This document shows, piece after piece, positions 34,023 through 42,778 of a stretch of DNA of 64,000 nucleotides; within the stretch, counting starts at the first letter, position 1; every line of letters begins with the position of its first letter. Location of the stretch: NCBI GenBank assembly GCA_934532985.1, contig CAKTAV010000001.1:313503-377502 (forward strand), in the 5' to 3' direction. The translations under genes were made by a program, and so were the position numbers. The notes under the pieces are model-generated. The model ran no database searches. It was not told the origin of the DNA and saw only the letters and a list, made by a program, of their open reading frames with translations. This DNA comes from an uncultured Butyricicoccus sp. (lineage in GTDB: Bacteria > Bacillota > Clostridia > Oscillospirales > Butyricicoccaceae).

Positions 34023-35234
34023 TTATTCTGCATCCGGAATGTCGGTATCTACCATCTCTTTGGCGCCGATTTTTGCCTTTTTACCGACTCTTACGCCGCC
34101 GCCGACAACCGCGACGCCCCACTTGTCCGGATCCACTTCATCCGGCGCGTTGCCAACCACTGCTCCGGCACAGATATGCGCATCCTCTGCGACGATGGCA
34201 TACTTGACCTGTGCGCCCTTTTCAATCACAGCGCCCGGCATAATAACAGAATAATTGACCTCTGCGCCCTCTTCGACAACAACGCGGGAGAACAGAACGG
34301 AATTGTCCACCTTGCCTTCAACCTCGCAGCCCTCGACTACCAGCGAATGATGGATATCGGCCTTCTTGCCGGTGAAGTGCGGCGGCGCCGCGCTCGTGCG
34401 GCCATAGATCTTCCAATCCGGATCGTCCAGATTCAGACCGGATTCCGGAGACAGCAGATCCATATTGGCCTCCCACAGCGACTCGATCGTGCCGACATCC
34501 TTCCAATAGCCGTCAAACTGATAGGACTGAAGGTTCTCTCCGTTTGCCAGCATTGCCGGAATGATGTTCTTGCCGAAATCGTTGGAGGAGTTCGGATCGT
34601 TCTCGTCGTCAATCAGATACTGACGCAGCTTAGACCAGGTGAAAATATAAATGCCCATCGAAGCCAGTGTGGACTTCGGCTTCGCCGGCTTTTCTTCAAA
34701 TTCATAAATCGTGCCGTCCGGATGGCAATTGAGAATGCCGAATCGCGTTGCCTCCTCCAGCGTCACGTTGAGTACGGCGATGGTTGCCGCCGCATTCTTT
34801 TCCTTGTGTACATCCAGCATCTTGTCATAGTCCATCTTATAAATATGGTCGCCCGACAAAACCAGAACGTATTCCGGATTGTACTCATCCAAGAAAGCGA
34901 TATTCTGATAAATCGCATTGGCGGTACCCTTATACCACTCCGAGCCTTCACCTCTCTCATACGGGGGCAGGCAGTATACACCGCCGTCCAGACGGTCCAG
35001 ATCCCATGTCTGACCGGTTGCCAGATACGCATTCAGCGCATGCGGCTCATACTGGGTCAGCACGCCGACCGTGTCGATGCCCGAATTGGCACAGTTGGAC
35101 AACGGGAAATCAATAATACGATACTTTCCGCCGAACGGAACCGCCGGCTTGGCGACGTTCTCCGTCAGGACGTACAATCTGCTGCCGCGACCGCCGGCCA
35201 GCAGCATTGCTACACACTCTTTCTTCCTAGACAT
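34023..35234 (-). CDS. glgC: Glucose-1-phosphate adenylyltransferase, catalytic subunit
   Basis: A 403-residue ADP-glucose pyrophosphorylase (ATP + glucose 1-phosphate to ADP-glucose). It has the nucleotide loop LAGGRGSRLYVLTENVAKPA, FGGKYRIIDFPLSN, and the sugar-phosphate motif FEEKPAKPK. Beta-helix repeats fill the last third. First gene of glgC-glgD-glgA, behind a predicted promoter at 35377-35405. GGAG lies about 9 bases before the ATG. Confidence 0.97.
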   Translation of the reverse strand: MSRKKECVAMLLAGGRGSRLYVLTENVAKPAVPFGGKYRIIDFPLSNCANSGIDTVGVLTQYEPHALNAYLATGQTWDLDRLDGGVYCLPPYERGEGSEWYKGTANAIYQNIAFLDEYNPEYVLVLSGDHIYKMDYDKMLDVHKEKNAAATIAVLNVTLEEATRFGILNCHPDGTIYEFEEKPAKPKSTLASMGIYIFTWSKLRQYLIDDENDPNSSNDFGKNIIPAMLANGENLQSYQFDGYWKDVGTIESLWEANMDLLSPESGLNLDDPDWKIYGRTSAAPPHFTGKKADIHHSLVVEGCEVEGKVDNSVLFSRVVVEEGAEVNYSVIMPGAVIEKGAQVKYAIVAEDAHICAGAVVGNAPDEVDPDKWGVAVVGGGVRVGKKAKIGAKEMVDTDIPDAE

Positions 35235-35376
35235 TCTTCATTTCTCCAATCTCCTAGAATAGGGAGACTCTCCTCCCGTGAAAAGCACACTATTCTTTTC
35301 CTGTTTTTGTCTTAATTTTCCTACCCGTATGCCATCGAGCAGAAAATCCAGCGACAATTGCAGTATTTATAGGAAT

Positions 35377-35405
35377 AGTATACAACCATTCCTTCCGCAA
35401 GTCCA
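35377..35405 (-). promoter_or_regulatory. Predicted promoter of glgCDA
   Basis: TGGACT (35405-35400), 17 bp, TATACT (35382-35377) on the minus strand, about 140 bases before glgC. Confidence 0.5.
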
Positions 35406-35426
35406 GAAAAAATGTGGAACTTAACC

Positions 35427-35930
35427 TTAATTTTTCTTTTGAGCCGCTTCCAGCTCCTCCAGCATCAGCGCAAACGCCGTCTCGCACGCGCGCTCCCGCG
35501 CGTTCTCCCGTCCGGTCGGTTCATGAATACACACGACGCGCACCGCGCCGCGGAAGCACACGCCCAGATAAATCGTACCCACCGGCGTGCCGTCCTCTCC
35601 GCCGTCCGGTCCGGCATAGCCCGTCACACTGACCGACAGATCCGTGCCAAACAGCCGCGCACAGCCCGCCGCCATCTCTGCTGCTGTCTGCTCCGAAACC
35701 GCTGTATAGGTATCCAGCGTCTCCTGCTGCACACCCAGCACGCCGTGCTTGATTTCGTTCCAGTAGCTGCACACGCCGCCCTTGTAGAACTTGGACGCCC
35801 CCGGAATGCTCGTGATCGCCGCCGACAGCATGCCGCCGGTGCACGATTCCGCGACCGAAAGCGTGAGCGATTGCTGCGTCAGGCACTGCGCCGCACGCTG
35901 TGCCAATTCTTGCTTTTTGGATTGTTTCAT
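35427..35930 (-). CDS. CinA-type nicotinamide-nucleotide amidohydrolase (PncC)
   Basis: A 167-residue stand-alone CinA carboxy-terminal domain, which deamidates NMN to nicotinate mononucleotide in pyridine-nucleotide recycling. Motifs are VAESCTGGMLSAAITSIPGAS, the YGxxxK-like region around GVCSYWNEIKHGVLGV, and TGYAGPDGG. The length matches single-domain PncC. Monocistronic by its surroundings. Confidence 0.92.
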   Translation of the reverse strand: MKQSKKQELAQRAAQCLTQQSLTLSVAESCTGGMLSAAITSIPGASKFYKGGVCSYWNEIKHGVLGVQQETLDTYTAVSEQTAAEMAAGCARLFGTDLSVSVTGYAGPDGGEDGTPVGTIYLGVCFRGAVRVVCIHEPTGRENARERACETAFALMLEELEAAQKKN

Positions 35931-36183
35931 TGTCTACCCTCCCTACTGTATAATACTATATCATATTGTCCGCATGAAATGTGGGATTCTGGTTTATTTC
36001 CAAATATTTTATTGCAATCAGGCAACTACGTTCCTAAAAACCTTCCTTAACGCTCTCCACGCAGAAAAACTGGATTCGAAGTTTTCCGCTATCGTCGGCT
36101 ATTAACGCCAAGAGAAAGAAAAATGGTCCATTACAGAGTACAGACTGCAACAGACCATTTAGCTTTGTTATTGATTCTTTTTC

Positions 36184-36978
36184 TTATCCGAGAATCGCTT
36201 TATCATTGGCGAATTCCTCGCCGCTGGCCTCCTCGAACTTTGCGAGCAGATCCTTCACGGTGAGGCGTTTTTTCTCCTCGCCGCGAATATCCAGAATGAT
36301 ATGACCGTCCATCATCATGATCAGACGGTTGCCGTGAGCAATGGCATCCTTCATGTTGTGGGTAATCATCAGTGTGGTCAAATGATTCTGGTTGACAATG
36401 CGGTCGGTGGTTTCCAGCACCTTTGCGGCGGTTTTCGGGTCGAGCGCGGCAGTGTGCTCGTCGAGCAGCAGCAGCTTCGGGCTTTTGAGTGTCGCCATCA
36501 GCAGCGTCAGCGCCTGACGCTGACCGCCGGAAAGCAGACCGACCTTGGAGGTCAGGCGGTTTTCCAGTCCCAGGCCGAGGGTGGCGAGCAGTTCCTTATA
36601 CTGCGCACGCTCACTATTATGAATACCGGGGCGCAGCGTGCGGCGCTTGCCGCGGCGCAGCGCCAGCGCAAGATTTTCCTCGATACCCATCGAGGCGGCG
36701 GTGCCGTTCATCGGGTCCTGAAAGACGCGTCCGAGGAACTGTGCGCGCTTGTATTCCGGCAGACGGGTGACATTCTGTCCGTCAATGAGAATCTCACCCT
36801 CGTCCACCGGCCAGACACCGGCAATGGCATTGAGCATGGTGGATTTTCCGGCACCGTTTCCGCCGATTACCGTGACAAAATCACCGTTTTCCAGCGTCAG
36901 ACTGATGTTCTTGAGCGCTTGTTTTTCATTGACCGTGCCAATATTAAAGGTTTTGGAAATATGCTTGAGTTCCAGCAT
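36184..36978 (-). CDS. ABC transporter ATP-binding protein (TrpX-type system)
   Basis: A 264-residue ATPase with Walker A GGNGAGKST near residue 39, signature LLSGGQRQALT and Walker B LLLLDEHTAALDP. The His after the catalytic Glu is usual for this subfamily. Its ATG shares bases with the permease stop (TAATG). With the permease and binding protein it forms an importer of the ABC_sub_bind class, several of which take up tryptophan or tyrosine. The 35931-36183 gap has only a weak hairpin near 36120-36165. Confidence 0.93.
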   Translation of the reverse strand: MLELKHISKTFNIGTVNEKQALKNISLTLENGDFVTVIGGNGAGKSTMLNAIAGVWPVDEGEILIDGQNVTRLPEYKRAQFLGRVFQDPMNGTAASMGIEENLALALRRGKRRTLRPGIHNSERAQYKELLATLGLGLENRLTSKVGLLSGGQRQALTLLMATLKSPKLLLLDEHTAALDPKTAAKVLETTDRIVNQNHLTTLMITHNMKDAIAHGNRLIMMMDGHIILDIRGEEKKRLTVKDLLAKFEEASGEEFANDKAILG

Positions 36979-37898
36979 TAGCCGTTGCCTCCTTTCTTTG
37001 CAGGCTTGACAAAGTAGCGTGCCTTCCACGTCGGAATGGCAAGGAAGATCGCAACAACGATCGCCGAGAGCAGCTTGAGCAGATCCGGGTCAATGCCCAT
37101 CCAGATAACCGTCTGCATAACCAGATAGTAGATGATCGAACCGAACGCAACGGCGACCAGACGCAGCGCGAAATTGTGGAAAATACGGCCGAAAATTGCT
37201 TCGCCGATGATGACAGCGGCCAGGCCGATGACGATCGCGCCGCGGCCCATGTTGATGTCCGAGAAGCCCTGATACTGCGCCAGCAGTGCGCCGGAGAAGC
37301 CGACCAGACCGTTGGAAATCATCAGGCCGAGGACGCGGTTGAAGTCTGTGTTAATGCCCTGTGCGCGCGACATATTCGGGTTGTTGCCGGTAGCGCGCAG
37401 TGAGCAGCCCAGCTCGGTGCCGAAGAACCAGTACAGCAGGGCGATTAAAATTACGGTGATGATCGCGACGAGCAAGATCGTATTCTGAAACAGCGGAACG
37501 TTCTTGATGAAGCGCAGCGAGACCAGCAGATCATACTTGTCCACATTGATGGCCTGATTGGACTTTCCCATAATCTTTAGGTTGACGGAATACAGGCCGA
37601 GCTGGGTCAAAATACCGGCGAGAATAGCCGGAATACCCATGAAGGTGTGGAAGATACCCGTGACCATACCGGCGAGCATGCCGGCGATGAGGGCGCCCAG
37701 CATCGCAACCCAGACGTTATGGCCGGTCAGCATCAGCATAATGCAGACGGCGCCGCCGGTGCCCAGCGTGCCGTCAACCGTCAGGTCGGCGATGTCCAAA
37801 ATACGGAAGGTGATGTAGACGCCAATGGCCATAATGCCCCAGATCAGGCCCTGTGCAATGGAGCCGGGAAAGGCGCCCAAAAGATTTAAGATGTTCAT
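36978..37898 (-). CDS. ABC transporter permease (TrpX-type system)
   Basis: A 306-residue permease with about nine membrane helices, related to branched-chain amino-acid (LivH-like) permeases. Segments such as TVDGTLGTGGAVCIML and LGCSLRATGNNPNMSRAQGI are typical. GAGGTAA before ATG 37898 fixes the start; the frame is open about 20 codons further. Middle gene of a binding protein-permease-ATPase operon. Confidence 0.93.
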   Translation of the reverse strand: MNILNLLGAFPGSIAQGLIWGIMAIGVYITFRILDIADLTVDGTLGTGGAVCIMLMLTGHNVWVAMLGALIAGMLAGMVTGIFHTFMGIPAILAGILTQLGLYSVNLKIMGKSNQAINVDKYDLLVSLRFIKNVPLFQNTILLVAIITVILIALLYWFFGTELGCSLRATGNNPNMSRAQGINTDFNRVLGLMISNGLVGFSGALLAQYQGFSDINMGRGAIVIGLAAVIIGEAIFGRIFHNFALRLVAVAFGSIIYYLVMQTVIWMGIDPDLLKLLSAIVVAIFLAIPTWKARYFVKPAKKGGNG

Positions 37899-37982
37899 AG
37901 TGGTTACCTCAAATAGACGGAAGGGACAGCGAGAGGGAAATCCCGTCTCGCTGTCCATCCAACATCGTTCGATTCAACTATA

Positions 37983-38975
37983 TTATTCTTCGATTGCTTC
38001 GTAATCATCCGGAACTTCAATGCCAAGATCTTTGCAAATTTCCGGATTGTACTTCTTGGTGAACTTCGGTGCGTATTCGATCGGCATATCGGAAACATTT
38101 TCCTCGCCAGTCAGAATTTTCGCTGCCATCTTGCCGGTGGTGACGCCGAGGTCATAGTAGCTGATGGACAGTGTCGCAACGCCGCAGCCCTCACAGATGC
38201 CCTCTTCGCCTGCAACAACCGGGACCTTCGCGGCGCGGCAGGCGTTGTCTACGATTTCCGTGTTGGAAGCAACCGTGTTGTCCGTCGGAACGTAAATAAC
38301 GTCGCTTGCATGCGCGGCGGTGGTGACAACAGAGTTCAGGTCATTGGAGTCGGCAAATGCGTACTGCTTGCAGGTGTAGCCCAGCTTTTCCAGTGCGGCC
38401 TGCACCGTGTCAACCTGATACTGCGAGTTAGCTTCTGCCGAGCAGTACAGCAGGCCGACGTTCTTTGCCTTCGGGAACAGCTCGTTGAGCATCGCGGCCT
38501 GCTCATCCAGCGGAGCGAGGTCCGATGTGCCGGAAATGTTTCCGCCGACCGTGCCGTCGAAGTCCTTCAGATCCAGCGCAACGCCGTACTCGGTCACTGA
38601 GGTGCCGAGAATCGGAATCTCATTGGTGCCGGCCGCGGCAGCCTGAAGCGCCGCCGTGGCGTTTGCCAGAATCAGATCGTCATTGTTGGAGACAAATCCG
38701 TTGATAATCGTGGAACAGGTGTTGGCATCGCCCTGTGCGTTCTGCTCGTCAAAGGTGACGGCATCGCCGAGCTCCTTGGTCAGCTCGTCCTTGAAGCCCT
38801 GCGTCGCTGCGTCCAGCGCCTCATGCTGAACCAGCTGACAAATACCAACGGTATAGGTGCCGGATGCCGCCGAAGCATTGGATGCGGAGCCGGTATCCGA
38901 AGAGCCGGAGCCGCCGCAGGCAGCCAGACCCAGACACATAGATGCTGCTGCGAGCATCGCCAGTAACTTTTTCAT
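37983..38975 (-). CDS. ABC transporter substrate-binding lipoprotein (TrpX/ABC_sub_bind family)
   Basis: A 330-residue lipoprotein. The signal peptide ends in the lipobox LAAC near residue 20 and is followed by a Gly/Ser linker. The core begins YTVGICQLVQHEALDAATQG and includes NATAALQAAAAGTNEIPILGTSVT, both diagnostic of the ABC_sub_bind family (PF04392), which binds aromatic amino acids in known cases. GGAGGAAATGAA precedes the ATG. A sigma-A promoter lies at 39029-39057. I see no T-box in the leader. Confidence 0.93.
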   Translation of the reverse strand: MKKLLAMLAAASMCLGLAACGGSGSSDTGSASNASAASGTYTVGICQLVQHEALDAATQGFKDELTKELGDAVTFDEQNAQGDANTCSTIINGFVSNNDDLILANATAALQAAAAGTNEIPILGTSVTEYGVALDLKDFDGTVGGNISGTSDLAPLDEQAAMLNELFPKAKNVGLLYCSAEANSQYQVDTVQAALEKLGYTCKQYAFADSNDLNSVVTTAAHASDVIYVPTDNTVASNTEIVDNACRAAKVPVVAGEEGICEGCGVATLSISYYDLGVTTGKMAAKILTGEENVSDMPIEYAPKFTKKYNPEICKDLGIEVPDDYEAIEE

Positions 38976-39028
38976 TTCATTTCCTCCTAAACGAGATGCG
39001 TGGTTGCTCTCGAAACGATTGTACTACC

Positions 39029-39057
39029 AGAATACCGCTTTAAAGTATAAAAGTCAA
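39029..39057 (-). promoter_or_regulatory. Promoter of the TrpX-type importer operon
   Basis: TTGACT (39057-39052), 17 bp, TATTCT (39034-39029), about 50 bases before the binding-protein gene. Confidence 0.65.
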
Positions 39058-39130
39058 TATAGCAAGTAACAAAAAATAGAAGTTGGAAAAAAATAATAAA
39101 TCTTTACTATCCCCGATCCGCACAGCGAAA

Positions 39131-39156
39131 ACAGGACAGCCCGCGGGCTGTCCTGT
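39131..39156 (-). terminator. Terminator of mrp
   Basis: A 26-bp perfect palindrome (ACAGGACAGCCCG and its complement), 19 bases after the mrp stop, followed by TTTTCGC on the minus strand. Confidence 0.8.
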
Positions 39157-39174
39157 CTGTGCGCAATAGAATGT

Positions 39175-39987
39175 TTACAGCGACTCCAGCTTTTCACAAA
39201 CCGGTGTCAGATCCGGCAGCAGAATGGTTTCCAGGTTGCCGGCGTCACATGCCGCCGCCAGAGACGGGTCAAACGGCAGCTTTGCCAGAACCTCCAGATC
39301 ATTGGCCTTCGCAACCTCGTCCACATGGCTTTCGCCAAACACCGAGATCTTCTTGCCGCAGTCCGGACAGGTCAGATAGCTGTAGTTTTCGATGATGCCG
39401 AGAATCGGAATATCCATCATCTTTGCCATCTTGATGGCCTTGGTGACGACCATTGAAACCAGCTCCTGCGGAGAGGTCATGATAATAATACCGTCGACTG
39501 GCAGAGACTGGAACACGGTCAGCGCGACGTCGCCGGTTCCGGGAGGCATGTCCACGAACATAAAGTCAATGTCCTCCCAGATGACCTCCTGCCAGAACTG
39601 CTGAATGGAACCGCCGATAACCGGGCCGCGCCAAACGACCGGATCGGTGACATCATCGAGCAGCAGGTTGATGGAACATACGTCGATGCCCATGCGGGTC
39701 TTCATCGGGTATACGCCGTCCTCACTGGCCATCAGCTTGCCGGTCAGGCCAAACGCCTGCGGGATGGACGGACCGGTGACATCGGCGTCCAGAATACCAC
39801 AGTGCTTGCCGCGGCGCTGCATTTCAATGGCGAGCATGGAGGTTACCAAGCTCTTGCCGACGCCGCCCTTGCCGCTGACAACGCCGATTACCTTGCGAAT
39901 CGTGGATTTTTCATGCGGCTTTTTGAGCAGGGATTCCGGCTCACCGCAGCTGGACGAACAGCTGCCACAATCATGAGTACAGCCCAT
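39175..39987 (-). CDS. mrp: Mrp/NBP35 family Fe-S carrier P-loop ATPase
   Basis: A 270-residue protein with a cysteine-rich start (CTHDCGSCSSSC) likely to hold an Fe-S cluster. The deviant Walker A GKGGVGKS is near residue 39, FVDMPPGTGD is the switch region, and YLTCPDCGKK carries the CxxC conserved in Mrp scaffolds. It is thought to transfer Fe-S clusters to apoproteins. Monocistronic, with a strong terminator. Confidence 0.95.
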   Translation of the reverse strand: MGCTHDCGSCSSSCGEPESLLKKPHEKSTIRKVIGVVSGKGGVGKSLVTSMLAIEMQRRGKHCGILDADVTGPSIPQAFGLTGKLMASEDGVYPMKTRMGIDVCSINLLLDDVTDPVVWRGPVIGGSIQQFWQEVIWEDIDFMFVDMPPGTGDVALTVFQSLPVDGIIIMTSPQELVSMVVTKAIKMAKMMDIPILGIIENYSYLTCPDCGKKISVFGESHVDEVAKANDLEVLAKLPFDPSLAAACDAGNLETILLPDLTPVCEKLESL

Positions 39988-40224
39988 GAATACGTCAACT
40001 CCTTACTTTCTGTGCGGAAATAATCTCACGCCGCACAGTATTTTTTTTACAGAAAACAATATGAGCAAAATTGCCGCACTTCCCGCGTGCATGAAACGTA
40101 CGGGAAGGCGTCTTTATATTATACCATAAAGGTGGAGGTTTTCAAGGGGAAAACCCGCATTACGGGCGGGAAATCCTTTTTTCACGATAATAAGCAAAGT
40201 TTTAAAATGGCTGAGAACAAAAAG

Positions 40225-40260
40225 CTTCCTCTGCACTCCATGCAGGAAGAGCAGAGGAAG
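40225..40260 (-). terminator. Terminator of the cotJ operon
   Basis: A 10-bp stem CTTCCTCTGC/GCAGAGGAAG running into CTTTTTG on the minus strand, 14 bases after cotJC. The rest of the mrp-cotJC gap is featureless. Confidence 0.8.
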
Positions 40261-40273
40261 AAATACCACTCAA

Positions 40274-40897
40274 TTATTTTTTCTTTCGGCAGGATGGATC
40301 CGGCGCATCAAAGGCGGGATTGTACGCATAGAAATTCTTCGCGTCCAGCTGCTCCAGCACGTTCTCCAGCGTTTCCCCAAATCTCTGGAAGTGGACGATT
40401 TCGCGCTCGCGCAGGAATTTCAGCGGATCGCGGACATCTGGGTCATCAATCAAACGCAGCAGATTGTCGTAGCTCAGCCGCGCCTTCTGTTCCGCCGCCA
40501 AATCTTCGAACAGATCGGTGATCGGGTCTCCGGTGCTTTGCAGCGTGGCGGCGGAAAACGGCGTGCCGCCAGCGGACTGCGGGTAAATGCCGGTAGTGTG
40601 ATCGACAAAATACACATCAAAGCCGGACTTACGGATTTCATCGTAGGACAGACAGCGGGTCAGCTGATGGATCATCGACGCAATAATCTCCTGATGCGCC
40701 AGCTCCTCCGTCCCGATGTCGGTCAGAGACGCTTTGCCGATGTCATAGGGCTGCGCAAAGCGCTGGTTGAGATAGCGCATGGCTGCGCCCAGCTCGCCGT
40801 CCGGACCACCCAGCTGGCTCATAATCAGCTTAGCTGCGGTCGGGTCCGGATTCTTGATTTTGACTGGGTATTCGAGAATCTTCTTATAATCCCACAT
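40274..40897 (-). CDS. cotJC: Spore coat protein CotJC, manganese-catalase family
   Basis: A 207-residue ferritin-like four-helix protein. EELAHQEIIASMIHQL and the later REREIVHFQRFGETL supply Glu/His metal ligands of Mn-catalases. CotJC is laid down in the inner spore coat. It starts MWDYKKILEYPVKIKNPDP, typical of CotJC, and follows cotJB by 3 bases. Its presence implies sporulation ability. Confidence 0.95.
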   Translation of the reverse strand: MWDYKKILEYPVKIKNPDPTAAKLIMSQLGGPDGELGAAMRYLNQRFAQPYDIGKASLTDIGTEELAHQEIIASMIHQLTRCLSYDEIRKSGFDVYFVDHTTGIYPQSAGGTPFSAATLQSTGDPITDLFEDLAAEQKARLSYDNLLRLIDDPDVRDPLKFLREREIVHFQRFGETLENVLEQLDAKNFYAYNPAFDAPDPSCRKKK

Positions 40898-40900
40898 GGC

Positions 40901-41149
40901 TCACTTTCCCCCTTCCCACGGCCACGGACCGTCAATCCAGCTCCATTTCTCACCAAAGTCATAAGCATGGGTGAGCGGGCCGAAATGCGACTCAAATTCG
41001 TCCTTCGCCTTCTGATACTGCTCCTGCATACGCTGGAAATAGTTCAGCGCGGCGGGGTTGTCTGGGTGGGTGTCGAGGAACAGCGTGGCGTCCACCAGTG
41101 CCAGCTGAAGATGCTGTACCGTGTGTGCGGAGTGTTCACGTTCCGTCAC
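40901..41149 (-). CDS. cotJB: Spore coat protein CotJB (GTG start)
   Basis: An 82-residue CotJB protein: HLQLALVDATLFLDTHPDN, then ALNYFQRMQEQY and FGPLTHAYDF. The reading frame opens far upstream, but GAGGAGG lies 9 bases before GTG 41149 and that start gives the family length. It overlaps cotJA by 14 bases. CotJB needs its partner genes for assembly in the spore coat. Confidence 0.9.
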   Translation of the reverse strand: MTEREHSAHTVQHLQLALVDATLFLDTHPDNPAALNYFQRMQEQYQKAKDEFESHFGPLTHAYDFGEKWSWIDGPWPWEGGK

Positions 41150-41351
41150 GTCGAACCGCCTCCTCTCCGATAAACGGCTTGTCGAGATCAGCAAAGATCG
41201 TCCCGCGGACGAGCCCGACCTTGGCGTCATAGATGTTCTGCCATTTCTGCCGTGGGACATAGGCCATCGCGAGTGACAACAGGTCCTGCGGGATCTCTTG
41301 AAATCCACCGCCCGTCACCGAGGCCTTGGATGCAGCAGTTTGTTCTGCCAT
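41136..41351 (-). CDS. cotJA: Spore coat protein CotJA
   Basis: A 71-residue protein with the CotJA core LAMAYVPRQKWQNIYDA, then GLVRGTIFADLDKPF. GGAGGG lies 8 bases before ATG 41351 (an adjacent ATG at 41354 is also possible). First gene of cotJABC; the upstream region is occupied by repeat copy D. Confidence 0.9.
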   Translation of the reverse strand: MAEQTAASKASVTGGGFQEIPQDLLSLAMAYVPRQKWQNIYDAKVGLVRGTIFADLDKPFIGEEAVRRDGT

Positions 41352-41424
41352 CATAATTTCCCTCCGTTTCGTTGGAGCATTCCTGCTCCTGTAGGCAGTG
41401 TATGCGGTGTCGAAAAAAGGGTGC

Positions 41425-41570
41425 GTCGCTTCGGCAAATTCCACTCACTCGCCGCGTTGAAGCGTCAACACGGCTCGACCGCTCCATTGCCTCGCTCCTC
41501 AAATTTCAAACGCTTCGCTGGTTTGAAATTTGAAAAACATAAGATTTTCTTTGAGCACAGACAGGTAGAT
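41425..41570 (+). repeat. Dispersed two-hairpin repeat, copy D
   Basis: Hairpin 1 is GTTGA-AGCG-TCAAC (41456-41469). Hairpin 2 has perfect 12-bp arms 41499-41510 and 41522-41533 around CGCTTCGCTGG. The tail AAGATTTTCTTTGAG follows. The copy begins inside the region just upstream of cotJA. Confidence 0.85.
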
Positions 41571-41581
41571 AATAAGTGAAT

Positions 41582-41650
41582 GGATGGATCGCTCCGTGGT
41601 CTTGCTCCTTCGCGCCACACCCGCTTCGCTGGGTTGCGTCGCGATATATT
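41582..41650 (+). repeat. Degenerate partial copy (D2) of the two-hairpin repeat
   Basis: The conserved CGTGGTCTTGCTCC box is followed by an imperfect stem (41610-41622 with 41631-41644) around GCTTCGCT. The stem sequence differs completely from copy D. The rest of 41650-42048 is AT-rich and contains only the promoter below. Confidence 0.55.
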
Positions 41651-41775
41651 GCTGACTGTGAATTCTTATCTATTTGTAAGCGTACAATCCCTTGAGCTTT
41701 ACTTTGTTACTTTGCAAGTTCATCGCATCAACGCGTTTACTTTTATATAAAAAAATAATATTTCCCAATTTTGCA

Positions 41776-41804
41776 TTGACAACATCAAGAAACCAGAGTA
41801 TACT
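41776..41804 (+). promoter_or_regulatory. Consensus promoter upstream of the secreted Fn3-like gene
   Basis: Perfect TTGACA (41776-41781), 17 bp, TATACT (41799-41804). The following 240-base leader before the gene at 42049 is AT-rich with no recognised element. Confidence 0.7.
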
Positions 41805-42048
41805 ATTGCCACAAAGCATAAATCAACTAATATATTCCTTGTTATTTTGTGCAATCTGCCATTTTAGTCGCTATCGGTCGGAATAATTCCCAGATTATAG
41901 ATAACCTTTCTCTCTGCACAATCTCAAATGATATTTCTGTTTCCGTTTTGTTATTTTTAAGTACATTTATGTGTCCGGACATAATGTAATATTTTATTCA
42001 ATTTATAGTAAAGCGTTTCATACCTATTGGAAAATGGAGGTGTTTATT

Positions 42049-42630
42049 ATGAAACGTAGTAAGTTCAAGCAGCTCGTTGCCAGCTTACTTCTGGGCGCCA
42101 TGCTGGTTGGAGGTACGTCTGCATTTGCCGCAAAGGGCAATCCTGCTGATCCTCCGGTTGATGTATATGTTGATCAAGTTTATAACACGACGCCCAAAGC
42201 GGCAAAGCCGAGCAACTATGCAGAACAGCATAATCCCAACAAGAGCCGCATTAAGAACGTGCATGTTGGTTGGTTCACGAATGGCATAGCAGTTGGGCAA
42301 GATGATTCTTATCTCCATGTCAGCTGGACTGGAAAGAAAAACGCGAAGAAGAACATCAAGTTCTATGAAGCACAGGTTAGCTTAGGTAAGGGTTACGCTG
42401 TTTCCGAATTCGTATCCACAAAAAAGAACAGCTTTACACTCAATTCAAGATGCTCTTGCGTATTCAAGCCGAATCTCCGCCCTTCTAAGCACAATACCTA
42501 TATGATTCGCGTTCGCGCCGTATACAAGAAGGGCAAACCGAGCAAGTGGAGTAAGACGATGCGTTTTACACCGACTGAAAATAATCGAATGTCTTCGGAT
42601 GAGATTTATAAAATCACGAAATATAAGTAA
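42049..42630 (+). CDS. Secreted Lys-rich protein with fibronectin type III-like domain
   Basis: A 193-residue protein. The signal peptide KQLVASLLLGAMLVGG ends in AFA-A near residue 25. The mature part is basic. Residues about 85-180 read like one Fn3 fold (SYLHVSWTG, FYEAQVSLGKGY, YMIRVRAVYKKGKPSKWSK). GGAGG lies 8 bases before the ATG. The gene and its surroundings are clearly more AT-rich than neighbours, suggesting transfer. It stands alone between a promoter and a terminator. Function unknown. Confidence 0.8.
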   Translation: MKRSKFKQLVASLLLGAMLVGGTSAFAAKGNPADPPVDVYVDQVYNTTPKAAKPSNYAEQHNPNKSRIKNVHVGWFTNGIAVGQDDSYLHVSWTGKKNAKKNIKFYEAQVSLGKGYAVSEFVSTKKNSFTLNSRCSCVFKPNLRPSKHNTYMIRVRAVYKKGKPSKWSKTMRFTPTENNRMSSDEIYKITKYK

Positions 42631-42654
42631 CTGCCTAAAACAGTAGGAATGACA

Positions 42655-42687
42655 ACGCACCTCAGCCGCCGCTGGGGTGCGTTTTTG
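42655..42687 (+). terminator. Terminator of the secreted protein gene
   Basis: ACGCACCTCAGC pairs with GCTGGGGTGCGT and is followed by TTTTT, 25 bases past the stop. Confidence 0.8.
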
Positions 42688-42726
42688 TCATGATAGTCGA
42701 ATGATCGGACATCCCACCACGCAAAA

Positions 42727-42756
42727 ACACCCCGCTGTCCACAAACAGCGGGGTGT
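42727..42756 (-). terminator. Terminator of purA
   Basis: The 12-bp perfect stem ACACCCCGCTGT/ACAGCGGGGTGT with TTTTTGC following on the minus strand. Confidence 0.85.
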
Positions 42757-42778
42757 CCTACAGCAAAGCACTGTGATT

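Noticed and set aside
32553..35315. 920-codon open frame on the plus strand across glgD and glgC
   Set aside because: It is antisense to two certain genes, has the Arg/His-rich composition of a mirror frame of GC-rich codons, and has no ribosome site.
38976..39130. T-box or tryptophan-responsive leader before the TrpX-type importer
   Set aside because: The leader is only about 50 bases after the promoter and lacks any T-box core sequence.
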